Below, one piece after another: positions 50,102 to 63,185 of a stretch of DNA of 64,000 nucleotides (its first letter is position 1; each line of letters opens with the position of its first letter). The notes beneath the pieces are model-generated. The model did not search any database and was not told the DNA's origin. It saw only the letters and a program-made list of their open reading frames with translations. This DNA comes from Rhynochetos jubatus (taxonomy: Eukaryota; Chordata; Aves; Eurypygiformes; Rhynochetidae): contig CM050664.1 of the NCBI GenBank assembly GCA_027574665.1, positions 19,894,774 to 19,958,773 on the forward strand. The letters are read 5' to 3'. A program made the position numbers and the translations under genes.

Positions 50102-50236
50102 TTCAAACACTGGGCTTGGTGACCGTCTTGCGGGCTCCCGAATGCTGTGTCCAGTGTGCCTCCCAGCCCCTGCAGACAACAACTAGGAGACGTTCATGAC
50201 TGTAGCGGGACCCAGCAGCGACACACAGGTGCAAAG
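50102..50236 (+). other. Candidate non-coding or first-coding exon (135 bp)
   Basis: A strong acceptor, with tacgttttctttttcttcct followed by tgcag, ends at 50101. A good donor, AAG|gtaagg, begins at 50237. All three frames contain a stop, so this cannot be an internal coding exon in the plus direction. An ATG at 50196-50198 runs open to the donor, with an in-frame TAG shortly upstream; it would encode MTVAGPSSDTQVQ and continue into a next exon. The context of this ATG is weak. This fits a 5'UTR exon carrying a start codon, or a lncRNA exon, and chance is also possible. I recognise no gene, and no partner exon was found in the window. Confidence 0.3.
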
Positions 50237-53200
50237 GTAAGGGGTGACCTTTACAATTGCCTCTCTGGAGTAAGAGAAGCAGCCGGTGTGAGACCATGGG
50301 AGAGAGCCAGCGGGGAGCATGTGGATGGAGCAAGTCTCTCTGGGGCGAGTTCAAGTACCTGGGAATGCCCCACGGGTGTGGAGCATGATGGGGAGCCCCA
50401 CGGCACTCATTTCCAAGAGGGAAGAGGCTGGTGCAGAGATAGAAACGATCTAGAGTTATGTTTCTCACATGGTAGTTGCTGGGGTGATCTCTGGTGGGCC
50501 TATTCTCTGGACGCTGGCTAAGCGGGGACCTTCCTGGGGAAACCCTCAACGGCTGAGATGTGACTCCTGCGCTCCTGAAAGTGTGGTAGCAGTGAAAGTT
50601 ATCATAGTTAGAATTTTTGTTTTTATTTTTTTAAGATTGAATTCACATTCTCCTGCTAAGATTTAAGGAATATGGAAAAAATTTACTCATTTCCCCTGAA
50701 GAGAAGTGCAATATGTGCCTCCATCCCAGCTTCTACAAAACTGTGTTTTACAAAGCAGAAAGGGAACATCAGGTTCATGTTGGTGCTGTAATTTAGTTTT
50801 CTAAGACCAGAGTTTTCCATGTGTTTCCTGTTGAAATGACTAGCTGTGCTGGGCACTCAGAATTTTTCTCCCTCTTTCTCATCTCCACCTTGACATTATG
50901 AAAAGGGTTTTCATCAATCCATCGAAAGAAAGAGATAACTTTTGTATAGAAGTGCACCGTTGACATGGTTGAGTTTTTTGGGTAGCGTATAATTTTTTTT
51001 TTTTTACACTGTTATTATTTAAAATATGCTTTTTAAGAGGACAAAAGGGAATAGTTTAATGGAAACAAATTTCTATAGCAAAATGTGCAGCTGGATAAAA
51101 AAAGATTATTTCTGTTATTGCTTGGGTAGACAGGTGAATTTGGAATTTGAGTACAAAAGGTGTTAAAAAGTGTGCTTAAACTTCTCTTCAGTGTGCTGTT
51201 GAGATTGAAAAGAGTAATTTTCGGAGAAAAACTTTTCTCCAAGCCTCCATTTCCAGCATTGTCAAGTCTATAGCAGCGGCCTTTTCCCACAGCTATTATC
51301 ATGTTTTCACCTTTTCTACTTCCACCTCATTTGTCCTTTTTCAAAGAAGATGTAGCGCTGGTGAAAGGCATGCAGGTCCATGGGCTGGAGCTGGGCTGGA
51401 AGGGAGGAGTGGAGATGCTGGAGGTGCATGGGCATCTCTGAAGGCCAGCTGGGACTGAGAGGATATAGTCCCTGATGGGAGGGAGGGAAAGATGGACAGC
51501 CTGGCCCGGGGGTAGTCACTTTGTAAGCACGTACAAGTCTACAGCTCTTAAGACAACCCTCTCCAAAGTGACTTTTAACCAATTAGGAACCTAAGCATCC
51601 CTGAAGATAAGCAGAGCTTAGGTGCTCAGGTCCCTCCGGGCAGACACAAATATCTCAGCAATGCAGACAGATAGACAACGTTGCCTGTCCTGATGGATCC
51701 AGACCCAGAGCCAGGCAATAAATTACAAATATAAGTGCCAAAACAGCAGGCTTGGGACACAAAGGATAAAAGACAGTTGTGTTATTTGAGCTGATAAGCC
51801 GTCTCAAAGATGCTTGCATCAAAGGCTCCTGCAGGGTTTTCACAATTGAGTGTTTTACCATCCAGCACTGACTTACCAGAGATGTAAAAAGGGACTTGCA
51901 GAGAAAGCTTCCAGCCTTCCACAAAGGACCAGAATAGGAGTTTGTTTTGAGAACTATTAGGCTGAATAATTTGGGATTGGTCTCCCTGGACACGGTGAGA
52001 TATTGCTCCCTGCAGAACAATGATTACCATTAATGTCTCAGCTCCCTGCCTCCTTCCTCCTTCTTCTCCCCAACCTCTGCAAGGGCTGGGTCAAATGATG
52101 CCCAGCCAGCATGAACAATATTTCCCCTTTCTTTGGTAATTATTGTCCCTTCTATTCATTTCACAGGAGCCTTTTCACAAGCAAAAGGTATTTTCAAGGG
52201 TTGCAAGCATTCATCTCAATGTACGTTTTCATGGCTATTCTCCTTGGAAGAGCTGGAGAACTAATTTACTTTATTAGGCCAAATGAAAGGAGCTTATGAA
52301 GGTAGCCTGCGCAGCATTGTTCAGGGTGTCAGAGAGCTAGAGAGGAGAGACCTCTGAGGTTGCCACTGAATTTCTTGCAGAAGCTGAAAAGTAGGTGTTG
52401 CTGTTTATTTTGGCTCTGTACTTCACATCATGTAGACTCCCTTTCACACAGCCAGTGCTGAGGTCTTCGGCATGGTCCCATCACTGGTCTAGCCACGAAG
52501 GCTTAAGAGCAGTCACATTTGTAGGAAAGCATAGCATCTTCGGATTGGCAAGCCTGGAGGTAGCCGTGCTCGCAGCACTGGATTGCTCATCCGGGGAACA
52601 GCTGCCCAGGAGACTCTGGTGAAGGTCCATATGATGGTGAGCCCCAGCCAGCCTGTCCCTGATGTGGGCAGATAGCCGGCAACACCCAACTGTGCGGACC
52701 CTTCTCCAAGAGACTTCATGCAATGAGCAGATGACTAAAATCATCTCCTGGGCAATTCACTTCATTCATCAATTAGATTGTTTGCTGTGAACAGTTTGGC
52801 CCCATACAGCTCCAGGATTTCAGCCTTGTAATTTAGCTGGCAGAAGACAACGGTGCCATGTCCGTGAAATCTGCCTGCCAACTGCTTCCCCTGCTAAGCA
52901 TTTTCTAGGCTAACGATCCTGAAAACCTTGCCAGCAGCCCCAGCTCTGTCCCTTTCAGGGCAAGCCACTCATTTAAACGTGAGCACCTCTAAATGACTCC
53001 ATCTGCTAAGTGACGTTAGTAAAGAAAAGATTATAGCAGGAGTTATTGCCGTGTCCTCGGGTTATAACCCTGTTATAAAATGGGCTGGAAGAACAGGGGG
53101 ACTGTGAGGAGCCGAGGCTCAAAACCACCTGGGTGACTGTCAGCTTGATTTATTTTCTTGCTCATTAGATAAATTAGAAAACTGGCAAAAGGAATCGTTG

Positions 53201-53276
53201 CCCGCTCTCAGCTCCTTGGTAACCTGCCACGTGGCATGAGATGCTGTCCGCAGGGAGACACGGCTCCTTCCCACCT
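50237..53276. other. Non-coding unique DNA
   Basis: No gene recognised. A 13-bp T run lies at 50993-51005 within an AT-rich stretch (50580-51310). The segment 52730-52930 has an even, motif-rich texture that could be conserved sequence. The frames present are short and overlapping. Confidence 0.55.
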
Positions 53277-53303
53277 CCCCGGCCCCTCTCCCCCAGTCAC
53301 CCC
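53277..53303 (-). other. G-quadruplex motif (minus strand)
   Basis: On the plus strand, four C runs of at least four bases (53277-53280, 53283-53286, 53290-53294, 53300-53303) are separated by 2, 3 and 5 bases. The minus strand therefore carries four runs of at least four G with short loops. This is a canonical intramolecular G4 pattern allowing four tetrads, and the C strand could form an i-motif. No promoter or exon is recognised beside it. Confidence 0.8.
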
Positions 53304-56089
53304 AGCTCTGGGGCCAGGAGGGCAGGGACATGGGATGGGGCTTGGTGCCACACATCTCTCTGGTGGTCCTGTCATCTTAAACCACCCCATTGACCCATCT
53401 GGCCGGCCACCGGCAACCACTGGAGTTTTGCTTTTCTCTCATACTGTTGACTTTTGAATAGCAGCACTTTTCTAGGTGAAAACAGCGGTACCATTGACTA
53501 TTAGCTTTGACCTCGGAACTGTTCATTACTTTCATTTCACAAATCAGACAAACTAAAGCAAAATAACCCAGTTTGTGGCAGTATCGTCAGACAGCACCTG
53601 CTGCGCTTCAGAGCTGCTGGTCAGCATTTTGGTCTTTGGTATTCGGGTGACTTGTGATCAGTCTGCCTCCAGCAGCTGCCCCTCTTGGTTATGAACCAGG
53701 CTAATTTTCGTCTGTCAGAAGGATGGAGCTCAATGGTCAGACTTGCTTTAAGTCCCTGGGTAAAATTCACTCTCCAGGTGGTCAGACTACAATTAGAGTG
53801 CTGTCTAACCTAAAAACTCAGTGAAATCTTCAGACTACATAACCAAATGTTAAATTCAGATCATTTAAGCCATCTTCAGTATGATTAGCTGCTTCCAATG
53901 CGCTTCCACAGTATGAAATGAGGCCACTGTTACACACGTAGTGTTTGCATACGAGGAGAAGCATCCAGCCAGGATGAGCTATTTAAGAGACTGCAATGCA
54001 TTTCTCAGCCAACGTGGAGGAATCCCTGCTGCAAACAGATGCTGAAATGAGGGAGAAACAGGGCAGGGACCTCCCACGGACAGAGGGAAAGCAGCACGGC
54101 GGTGCTGGGACCCTCGAGGTGCCATGCCCCTTATTCTGCCTGCCTGCACAGGGTCCTTGTCACCAGTCTCCTGCAAGCATTGGGATGTGTGTCCCCACGG
54201 CTCAGCCCCCGGCCAGGTGTGTGCCCATGTGTACCAGTGCTGCTGGGCAGCACAAGGCGGAGGAGACGGGGCTAATTCCTTCCTGAGACTCACAAGGAAT
54301 CGGCTTACAGCCCGAAGCTCTGATTACTCTGATCTTAGCCTTCGAGATGATAACCACATCCTGAAATTACCCGGCTCTTTTCAAAATCCAGGAGCTGGTC
54401 TGGACTCACCTGACTGACGTGAGCAAATTCCAGCCCTGCTTTTGCCCACAGCGGTTTTGAGGGGCTGTGAGTCAGTGCAGACCCTGGGCTGAACTTGGGG
54501 GGAAGAGGTTTGAAACTCTAAATGCACCCGATAGGAAGTGCCTGGGTGGGATACCTGATCCCACCTGCCAGACCCAATGGTGCAGTGTGACACCGTCGGC
54601 CCCTTTCCAGCTGCCGCACTGGAGCTGAGCGCTCAGGCAGACTCACCTGCCGAGATCCTGGCACCTAATGTGGCTCTGAAACGGCCGGCAAGGGATAGAT
54701 GCCGTCCAGTGAAACACGGAGTGAAATGTGTGTCTGATGGGATTAAACCGTGAATCCCACCCGGCTGCGGCACGAGGTGCAGCACCACACGTTCCACCCA
54801 CCGTCCTCTCACTGCTGCGCACCAAGCCCACCCCGCCTGGAAATTAGAGTGGGGAAATCAAAGTCCTTCTGGTCCTGCTCCTGCTGTGCCTCTCAGCCAC
54901 TGACATTAACACTGAAATAGCTGACATTAGCTTTGAATGGATTTTAATAACCCCCTTGCGAGCCTGAATTACCCACGCAGCGTGAGGGCCGGTGTGAATT
55001 TGGAGACCTGGTAATGAACAACGCGTGAGGGGCTGGATTGACTCCCCAGGCTGCGGACACAGGGCCAGACCCACTTGAGGAGGAGCTGCGGTGGCTTCTG
55101 CCGATGCAGCCCCTGGCAAGGTACCCTGGCAGCTGCCTGGCTCCTGGCATGTGCTGCAAGTGGGTCTGCAAGGAGCTTGTGAGCTTCCCAGCACTGGAGA
55201 TGCTCCTCCATGGGATGTTCTTCCCTCTGGGGCAGGGTGTGGGATGCTGCGGGGTGGTGGGAATTCCTGATGAATGAGAGTGGCTCCAGCCCCTACCAGC
55301 ACGTGGCATAAACTAGCAGCCGTGGTTTAGCAGAGCCCCGTGGATGGGACACTAAATGAGATCATGCCTGGCCCAGCTGAGGCTCTGGACTAGTGTATGA
55401 AAATCTAGCAAGAAGATTAAAAGGTGTCCCCAGGCAGAAGAGGGTATTTATTTCTTTCTTTGTGACTGAGATGCACATGGCGTGGGAGTCACAAGGACGG
55501 TGACCTCCCCTGAGCACCGACACGTGGGCAGCACCGTGTCCCCAGGGGGCTGATCTTGGGGACAAGGTACTGGCTAGGAAAGCTCCTTCTGAGACTCAGG
55601 TAGACACATCTGATTTTCCCTCCTGCGGTGGGGAAGGGCATCCTGCCCCTTGGCATCTTCACCTCCAGCCCTGCAGCTCCTCCACAGCGGGAACAACCTC
55701 CATTTCCCTCCTCTTTTACAAGAGGGAAAGCTACGAAAGGTTTTCAGGTGGTTCTCACTTCTTCTGGAAGATGAAGACCCTGGAAACATGCTCTAAAGTC
55801 ACTTTTCCTCAATCAAAGTTGCCATGATCTGAGTGAGCGACGCAGCTTCCTTGGCCGGTCGCAAAATCTCAGCACCATTTGGGTGAAGAGTGATGATTCC
55901 TAACTGCCATCAAAATGCACATGTATTTCCAGTATGGAAACAGGAATATCCACAGGGATATGGACACCGGCTCACAGCCGTAGTGGGACAGCAGCTTCTC
56001 CAAGTCAGGCGCAACAGGGGCTGTGAAATCATCAGGCACTTTAAAGAACTGAGGCCTGAAAATAACCTCTTAAAAAAAGTCTGTGATAA
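53304..56089. other. Non-coding unique DNA
   Basis: No gene recognised. Frames at 53979-54293, 54844-55309 and 55038-55277 lie on opposite strands over the same DNA and look like chance. The segments 54280-54420 and 54940-55030 have an enhancer-like texture but no clear motif cluster. Confidence 0.55.
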
Positions 56090-56300
56090 TGATTGAATTA
56101 TATTTAAGAGACTCATTTGTACTAAGTAAATGCAAATAGTTTATATGGAAAACATTTCCCATTAAGCTCGTTTCTACATAAAATGCTAACAGATTGAGAT
56201 TATGACTCTAATGATTATTTTTATTGCTGGTTTGCATTTAAATGGCATAAATTTCCCCCTACTGTTCTCTCTTTGGGTTAAATCAATAAAACCTATTAAG
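56090..56300. promoter_or_regulatory. AT-rich block with POU octamer (putative enhancer)
   Basis: An AT-rich stretch with a perfect POU/OCT octamer atgcaaat at 56130-56137, a near-octamer in the opposite orientation (gtttgcat, about 56230-56237) and several ATTA/TAAT cores. The motif pair resembles POU/homeodomain enhancers. No evidence of conservation can be given from one sequence. Confidence 0.3.
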
Positions 56301-59300
56301 AAGGTTCGTCTTCCTCTAAGATTCCTCCCTCTCTTCTTTCTGTCTCATCTCCACCGGTGCCCTTTCTATCCACCCACCACCAGAGATTTTTCAGAGCTGC
56401 CTCCACGATGTTGGTGCTGAGGATTTGAAAATCCCCTTTGGCAGAGTGAATCCAGTCTTTGCCGAGATGGGGGACTACAGAGCAACTCAAGTGCTGTTCC
56501 CTTTACTCAGCTTGGACCTTATTGCTAGGAGGTGTGGTTGGAGTCAGCTCTTCCCTCCTCTTAGCCTCTCCCCTCCTGTTTTAACGGAGAAGCTGTACCT
56601 GTCTGTATGCCCATACCTCCTCAGCTAAGGATGCTCTTGTCGTGCTCCTTCAAACAGTGGCTCTGGCTCACCGAGCAGGTGCCGGATTTGTGTTTGGAGA
56701 GGAGTTATCTGGTATATACACAGCAAAAGCCATTAAGACGCTGACCTTTAAATTGGGCTTCTTCCTGCTCATGTAGGGAGGAGGTGGGTTGAGTGCCCAA
56801 ATCTTATTCATTTTAATGACAAATCCCTCACATGGAGACTTTGAAATGCTCGGCTTTAATGCAATTCGCCTCCCTCTGCTGCAGCTTGGCTTTACCGTGC
56901 AGGGGATGTCTCTGGTTCCTCTGCACAGTGACAGACCCTATAGACTTGCTCTGTAACTACTCTGCCCAGGTACCATTGTGTGTGGATTTATGAGCTTAGG
57001 GCAGTGCCAGCACAGGGACCTCCATGCTCCTTAATCAGTATCACTGACCTTTCTTTCCTACATTACTCTCAGCATCACTTTTTTTTTTTTGCTTAATTTG
57101 CATAGGTTTCATGTTATCCATGTTTTTGCTTTGTCCCTGTTATCCCATTACCCTGGATAATCAAAGTTGGCTGTAATAGAAACAGCAGAAACAATTTGAT
57201 TACCCTCCTATTACAAGATATGCCCTCTACTAAGGCTGAGAATACCTGCAGTTCTGTGGTAATGCTAATTACCTGTGTATACATGTAGAAAGTAAAGCAA
57301 AAGGCACCTGGATCCTTTGGGATGGTGGGGATTAAAGAAAGATAAGATATTATTCTCCTCTTTGTCTGTGCTTCAGTGTCCCTACCCTCAGTGGAAATCA
57401 CTTTGCGCTTACAGAATAAAATGTAATACATGGTGGCGGGAGTCACTGACTGTAGAGAGCTGGAGTTGGAAGGAACTGCTTTCCCTGCTAGCAAACCCAC
57501 TGTGAAAGTCATGATCCTCTCTGTTACCTTGCTCCTTGTCCCTGTTCCCAGAGGTGGGGTGGAATGGGGCAGTCTTTAGCCTGTGCTGGTCCCCAGGCCT
57601 CAGAGCCTGGTGGTGCTGAGTAGGGTTGCACATTGGCACTGGTTCCTTGGGGTTGCAGCTGTCCCCCAAAGCTTAGCTCCGGCATCATACAGCTGGAAAA
57701 CCTCCCGTCCAGCCTCAGGGACTGATTGAAATAGTGGCTGTAAATGTGGATCCCCTTTGCAATGGAGGGTACCTGCTGTTGGCTGTTGCATCCATCAGGA
57801 TGCTTCTGTATCCTTCCCATAGCTTGGGTAGCTGACCAAGTGGCAGTTTCAGACCAGGCCCAAGTCCTGGGGAACATAAGGAAGACAGTACTGAGAGAAG
57901 GAAGATCAGGAGAGGGGAGTACTGGTACTGTCCCAGCCAACCCTCTTCATTTTGCACTGCGTCGTTTCATGGCCTCAGGCTCATCATATCCCATCCATGA
58001 GGATATGTGGGGCAATCTCCCACCATTTGCATCCAACATCCTCTAAAAGTGTCGCATGAGGCTTTTTTCCTGAGTGTCAGCCAAACGGAGAGTGACTTAC
58101 GCAGCCAGGCATGCGTGGAGGACTGTAAGAGCTCTTCATGCAGGAGAAATCCCACTCAAGTCCACCCACCAGCTCCTTGCTGAGCTCCCCAGCTCCTCTG
58201 CCAGCAGTGTGGACAGACACCCTCAGTGCAACCCAGTAGAGCATCCGGGACTGGCCCTGGGGCCACAAGCACAGACATGCTGTGTCCCTGGATTTGGACC
58301 TGGATCTGGACCCCACCTGACCCCGGGATGAAAGCTCCAGGAGGGTGGTTGGATAGCCCTAGCTCTCCCCACAGCCCCCAAATTGCGAGGAAGCTGTTAT
58401 TTATCTGCGCTCTGATAATCACTGTACCTTTGATGCAATACTCATGTTGGGGATTTCACCATGTCTCTCATCCTCCAGGTCTGTCAAGGAGCTTTACTCA
58501 GCCATGACTCAGAAAGAGGCGTCAGTGGAGAGAGTCTGTAGATACAGCCAGCAGCTGTCATGTGGAGGGTATAAATAATGTATATGCACGTATATATGCA
58601 TGACCTACGAGCTCAGGACCTTCCGTTTCTTAATAGCAGCAACTCCTTTAAGGATCCCTGCATCATGCCATGGCTCTGGCTATGCCAGAGGGTTCAGATT
58701 ACACAGGCAGCCCCCACATCTGTCCGAAGTATATGGGAATGGGCATTAAAAAGGCTGATAGGAGTGAGACTGCAGGTCCCTCCTTGCCTGCTTGGAGCAA
58801 TGTAGTAACTCCTTCCTTGTCGCTGAAACCTTCACTGCTTATTGCTCACCGTCATTTCTGCTTGAGGTTTTAAGACTACGGGTACCAAAGTGCTTTGCTC
58901 TGCTCACAAGCCTTATGGTCAGTAAGATGCTTTGAAAGCGTGCCCACGATATTCATCCTTCAAAGCAACCCAGGTGCAGGTTGTTGGTACAGGGAGCTGC
59001 AAAGGGCTTTTAAGGTGCTTGGGTGCTAGCCAGAGAGATCTGCTGGTGTGGTCAGGTCCAACCGCCTGCACGCGGAGGGGCTGAACGGAGCCGCGCTGCG
59101 CCTTGTGCTGCAAAGATGCAGGTGCATCATCCCAGCAGCGCTCAGTCCTGAAATACCTGAACCTCAGCAGAAGAAGTGGGGAGACTCAGATTTGACTGCT
59201 GGCTGGTGTCAGACCCGAAATCAAGCCCTTTGTCTTACTGCCAGTCATCCAAAGCATTTTGGTTCTGATCAGGCAGCATAAACTTTATTTGTAAGAGTGG

Positions 59301-60839
59301 GTTTAAAAATGAAAATAGAACGTGAGCTTGACTCGTAGGAAGGGATGCTTGGGATGGGAGATGGGAACAGCATATCACCCTGGGCTGTTGGGAATTTCTT
59401 GTTGGTTTTACAGAGCTGAGGCAAAGGTAAACTTCCTATTAACTTCTCCGAGAGACTTCATGAAAACTTGACCCTTAAAATTAAAGATCTGGAGCTAAGC
59501 AGCTGGGCACAGCCTCCGCTGGGGTAATTCAAGTGGCACGCTGGGATAGCCAACAGCTTTCGACAGCCGTTGCGCTCAGTGCTGTTCTGTCTCTTCAACT
59601 CCTGACATCATCTGGGGGGAAAAAAAGGCAAGGGTTGAATTCATGGGCTTTGTTTCTCTGCAGTTCAAAGGATGCAACAGCCTGGATTTTAATTGGCACC
59701 GAGTTCTCCGATTGCTACCCGGGGCAGTCTTGAAGACTGACACCAGCCAGGCAGGTGGAGCGTCAGCCGAGGGGGGAAGGCTGTTTGATGTGGGGGGTGC
59801 CTGCCACCCTTCTGCAGGAACTCAGAGGTCTCTTTGCCAGCATAGCATGGATCCGGGGGCAGAGGAGCTCTGCTTCGTTTCTGATCATAAATGCAACTGA
59901 TTTCCTTCTCTGATTTCCTTCCACTGATCTTCTCTGTGCACAGTCCGGGGGGAGCCACGTACGGAGTGGTTAGTGCTGGAGATCACAGCGCAGAGATAAC
60001 GAAGCTGTTTTCTTTTACTTTGCACTTCCTGATGATGTGGCTCAGCCTGGTCTTCACGCCTCTGCCCAGCACCGTGTCCAGAGCCGCAGGAGGCGGTGGG
60101 AGGCAGATGCTCTGCAGGTGCTGGCAGTGTGGGCTGCATGCCCCTATGGAGAGAAGCAGAGGGGGTGGGCTTTGGTAGGGGAGCCCTGGGAGGCCAGGTC
60201 CCAGCCGGTGGCAGTCCCCCCCCTCCAAAAGGGTCACAGAGAGACTGTGGTACCATGCAGCAATGCATGAAGCACAGGCTTATTTCACGCACAGGTGGGG
60301 AGCAGAGTGACCTACTGATAGCCACAGTTACCTTCCATCCCAATGGGCTCTGGGGCTTTCAAATCCCTTTTTGATTGAGATCTGACAACAGCAGTTTTCC
60401 TGGCACCCTTCTCCTCTGCCTGGGAGCAGGAAGGGTCTCTGGACAGCAGCTCCAGCTGATGATTTTATTAAGGATGAGAATGGGGTCCCAGCTACTCCTT
60501 TCTGCAAGTTCTGCATCATTCCAACCTTTCTTTCCTTGACCAGCTTGTTTTCCTTGACCTCACCTCTCCTTCCTGAGCTGCCTCATGACTTTGCATCCTG
60601 CAGGCTTCCTTGTTCCTCCATCTTTCCTGCTCATCTATGATTTAACCCCAGGAAAGCACTTTTACACGTGCCCTCTGCTCTGTGCTCATCGTGCTCCATG
60701 CAAATACCTGCTTTGCCCCAGGAGCCTTTATCATTGCCACCAGCACAGTCTCAGTAGGTCCTGTGCAAGACAAAAACCTCAGCAGAGCACTGTCCGAAGC
60801 CAAGCTGTAGCTATCAGTCCCAAAAGCCCAGTGGGGTGG
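56301..60839. other. Non-coding unique DNA
   Basis: No gene recognised in 4.5 kb. A 12-bp T run lies at 57079-57090. The stretch 59050-59110 is CpG-denser than its surroundings but very short. A minus-strand frame near 60000-60060 reads smoothly for about 25 codons (RLSHIIRKCKVKENS), then stops, with no recognised family. A run of C residues lies near 60216-60225. Confidence 0.55.
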
Positions 60840-60965
60840 ATATAGTTATTGCTCGGAAGCTTTATATTTACCATGACCTTTCTGACATTACAGTAAATGC
60901 ATTTCAGAGCCCGAGAAGTGTAAAAATAAACTGCAAGGAAATCGAGACAGCTAATTAGCCAAAGG
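60840..60965. promoter_or_regulatory. AT-rich, motif-dense block (putative enhancer)
   Basis: A short AT-rich segment flanked by GC-rich DNA, with words such as cattacagtaaatgcattt and agctaattagcc. The latter shares the 10-mer ctaattagcc (60951-60960) with the block at 27955-28110. A homeodomain-type enhancer is possible; conservation is unknown. Confidence 0.25.
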
Positions 60966-62154
60966 TTACTGCTGGGCTCCGTGACTGTCAGCCCTTTTGA
61001 AGTTCTCCTTCACACAGGCAGATGTGTGTGCAATGCTGCTCCTTTGAATAAATGTCTTGCTTTCCGGAGTGGCTTCATAGCTGGATGTGACTAAACACAT
61101 GTGAGGCCTGTCACAGCAAGCCTGGGCAGGATGTTCACGTCCTTTAACCTCACACTTCTCCAGCGCTGAAGAGCATCTCATCTCGTGGAGTGGCTGATCA
61201 GCGTTACATTACCTCCCAGCACCTCATGAGCCGGGGTGAACTGGGAGGTGGGGAGAGGCCAGAGAGATGCCTTTCTACTCAGGCAACCCCCCATCTTGGA
61301 GACGCTCCTTCCCCTCTGGTGACCCTGCCCTCTGCACTTGTGGTCACAGCAGAGGAGATGACTGGTCCACTGTCTCCAGCTGGGCAGAGGGCTGCAACAG
61401 CCATCCAGGGTTTGGATGGTGCCCTTGGAGTGGTGCTTCTTCAGGATGAGGAGCCTGGGGAGTGCTGGAGCACATCCCCCAGCACATCATGGTCTCACCC
61501 TGCATGTACATCATTCTGTATCTGGTATTTTCCTGAGGATAAGCATCTTGTGTGGAGTCACAAGTACTCTAGACACCATGAGAGGAGGGAGAGAGGGGGC
61601 CCTAGGTGAGCTGGGGGCTGAGGGAGGGGTAAAGTTGCCGTGCCAAGAGAGGCCGAGCAGGTTATGAGGGAGGTCTAGGTGGATTAGTTCATGGTACTGT
61701 GTCCAGAGGGGGTGTATTGTTCATATTTGGGAAGGAGAACTCTGGAGCAGCAAAGGACCCCTGGGACTTTGAGCCTTGTCCCTCCAGCCCAGCCGTCCCC
61801 CAGCCCTGAGCTGTGGGAGCTTTCTCTTCCATGCTCTGAACTTCTCTGCACAGGGACAGTGGAGAATTTGGGTACAGAGACCTTATTAGCAACACCAGCA
61901 TCATTTGGGCTACCCCCTCCCTTCTCCTCTCAGGTTTTCTTCCTTCTGCTCCTTTTGAGCTCCATTTCCCATGGCAAACCCTCCTGCAGCTCCCTCTTCC
62001 CTCTCTGAAGGTTTCTCCTGTTTCCCCCTTTCCTGCTGCTTCACTCCCTCCTGCTCGCGGCTCGTGCCGAGCGTCATTTGCTCATCATCGCTCCTCCTGG
62101 AACGTTAATTTGCTGCTCGTTTCCTTACAGATTTTACACCATGAGTTGGGGCTT

Positions 62155-62175
62155 TGTGTGCATGTGTGTGTGTGA
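62155..62175. repeat. Imperfect (TG)n microsatellite
   Basis: A TG repeat interrupted once by CA (tgtgtgcatgtgtgtgtgtg). It is a short simple repeat. Confidence 0.9.
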
Positions 62176-63155
62176 TTCAATTAAACAAAACACAATAAAA
62201 TCAGGGAAAACAGGGAGAGACACAGACAGACAGCAATTCCCCGCTCTCCGAGGGCTAAGCCTGTCTGCCTGTAGCTCAGCCCCAGCATGGCTTTCTCATG
62301 TTGCCACGTGGGTTTCCTTGTAGCAACCCTTTGGATCTCATGCTTGGGGTTTCCGTCCTTCCGCCGGGACCCTGGGACAGCACCTCCTGCTCTGCTATCC
62401 GGAGCCGGGGCTGCTCCATCAGATGAGAGGTGAACCTCGAAGGAGCTGGCTGTTCACTTCAAATAAGCCCTGAAATGCTGAGGCATCTCCAAATGCTCAG
62501 CCTCCTCCATCCCTCCCTTCCCTCTGCACAGCTCAGTCCCTGCAACCCTCAAGATCCTCCAAACCTCCCCCCTCCCTCCTCCAAGCCAGCGACTTCCCTC
62601 CTCCCCATCCTGCCCTACCCACATCCCTCATCACCCTCCTGGTAGCAGATTTCCCCCCTGCTAGGACCAAGTTTTCTCCCCGAATCACACGTTTCCCTTG
62701 CAGTGCAACCTGAAAAATACCAGCTGTGCTATGGTGGGGTGTGTTTCCTTGGCTGGCCGGTGGGCTTCTCCCACTGCCCGCACCTCTCTGCCATGCCCTT
62801 CCCGCCCTCACTGCCTTCCTGCCTCGGTTTCTTTTCCCTTTCCTCCTCTAATCCATTCGTACCGCAAACATATGCTTTCTTAGCATCCTTTGCTCCCAGT
62901 CGTCTTCCTGGCAGGTTTCTCGCCTCTCCCCTGTGCGCGGGTGTGGGTGTCTCTCTCCCACAGACTGTTTCTTCTTGCTCATCCCCGGCTGGCTCCCTGG
63001 CTCTGCAAATTTATTCTGTGAATCCAGCCTCCTTCCCTGGGTGAGCTGCTCAGCTGTAAATCTGACGGCTAAAGTGGGTCAGTGCGAGGGGGAGGAGGTG
63101 GTCCCGGGAAGGGCAGAAGGAGAACAGGCACGAGAGGCCACCAATGCCAGATTAC

Positions 63156-63185
63156 GGGGAGGGTGGGAGGAGGCAGGTGGGTGGG
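63156..63185 (+). other. G-rich segment, weaker G-quadruplex candidate
   Basis: G runs at 63156-63159, 63161-63163, 63165-63167, 63179-63181 and 63183-63185. Any four runs that include both sides need one loop of 11 bases, so this motif is weaker than the one at 53277. It lies in GC-rich DNA with no recognised promoter. Confidence 0.5.

Noticed and set aside
59050..59110. CpG-dense stretch considered as a CpG island
   Set aside because: Only about 60 bp long with no supporting motifs; far below island length.
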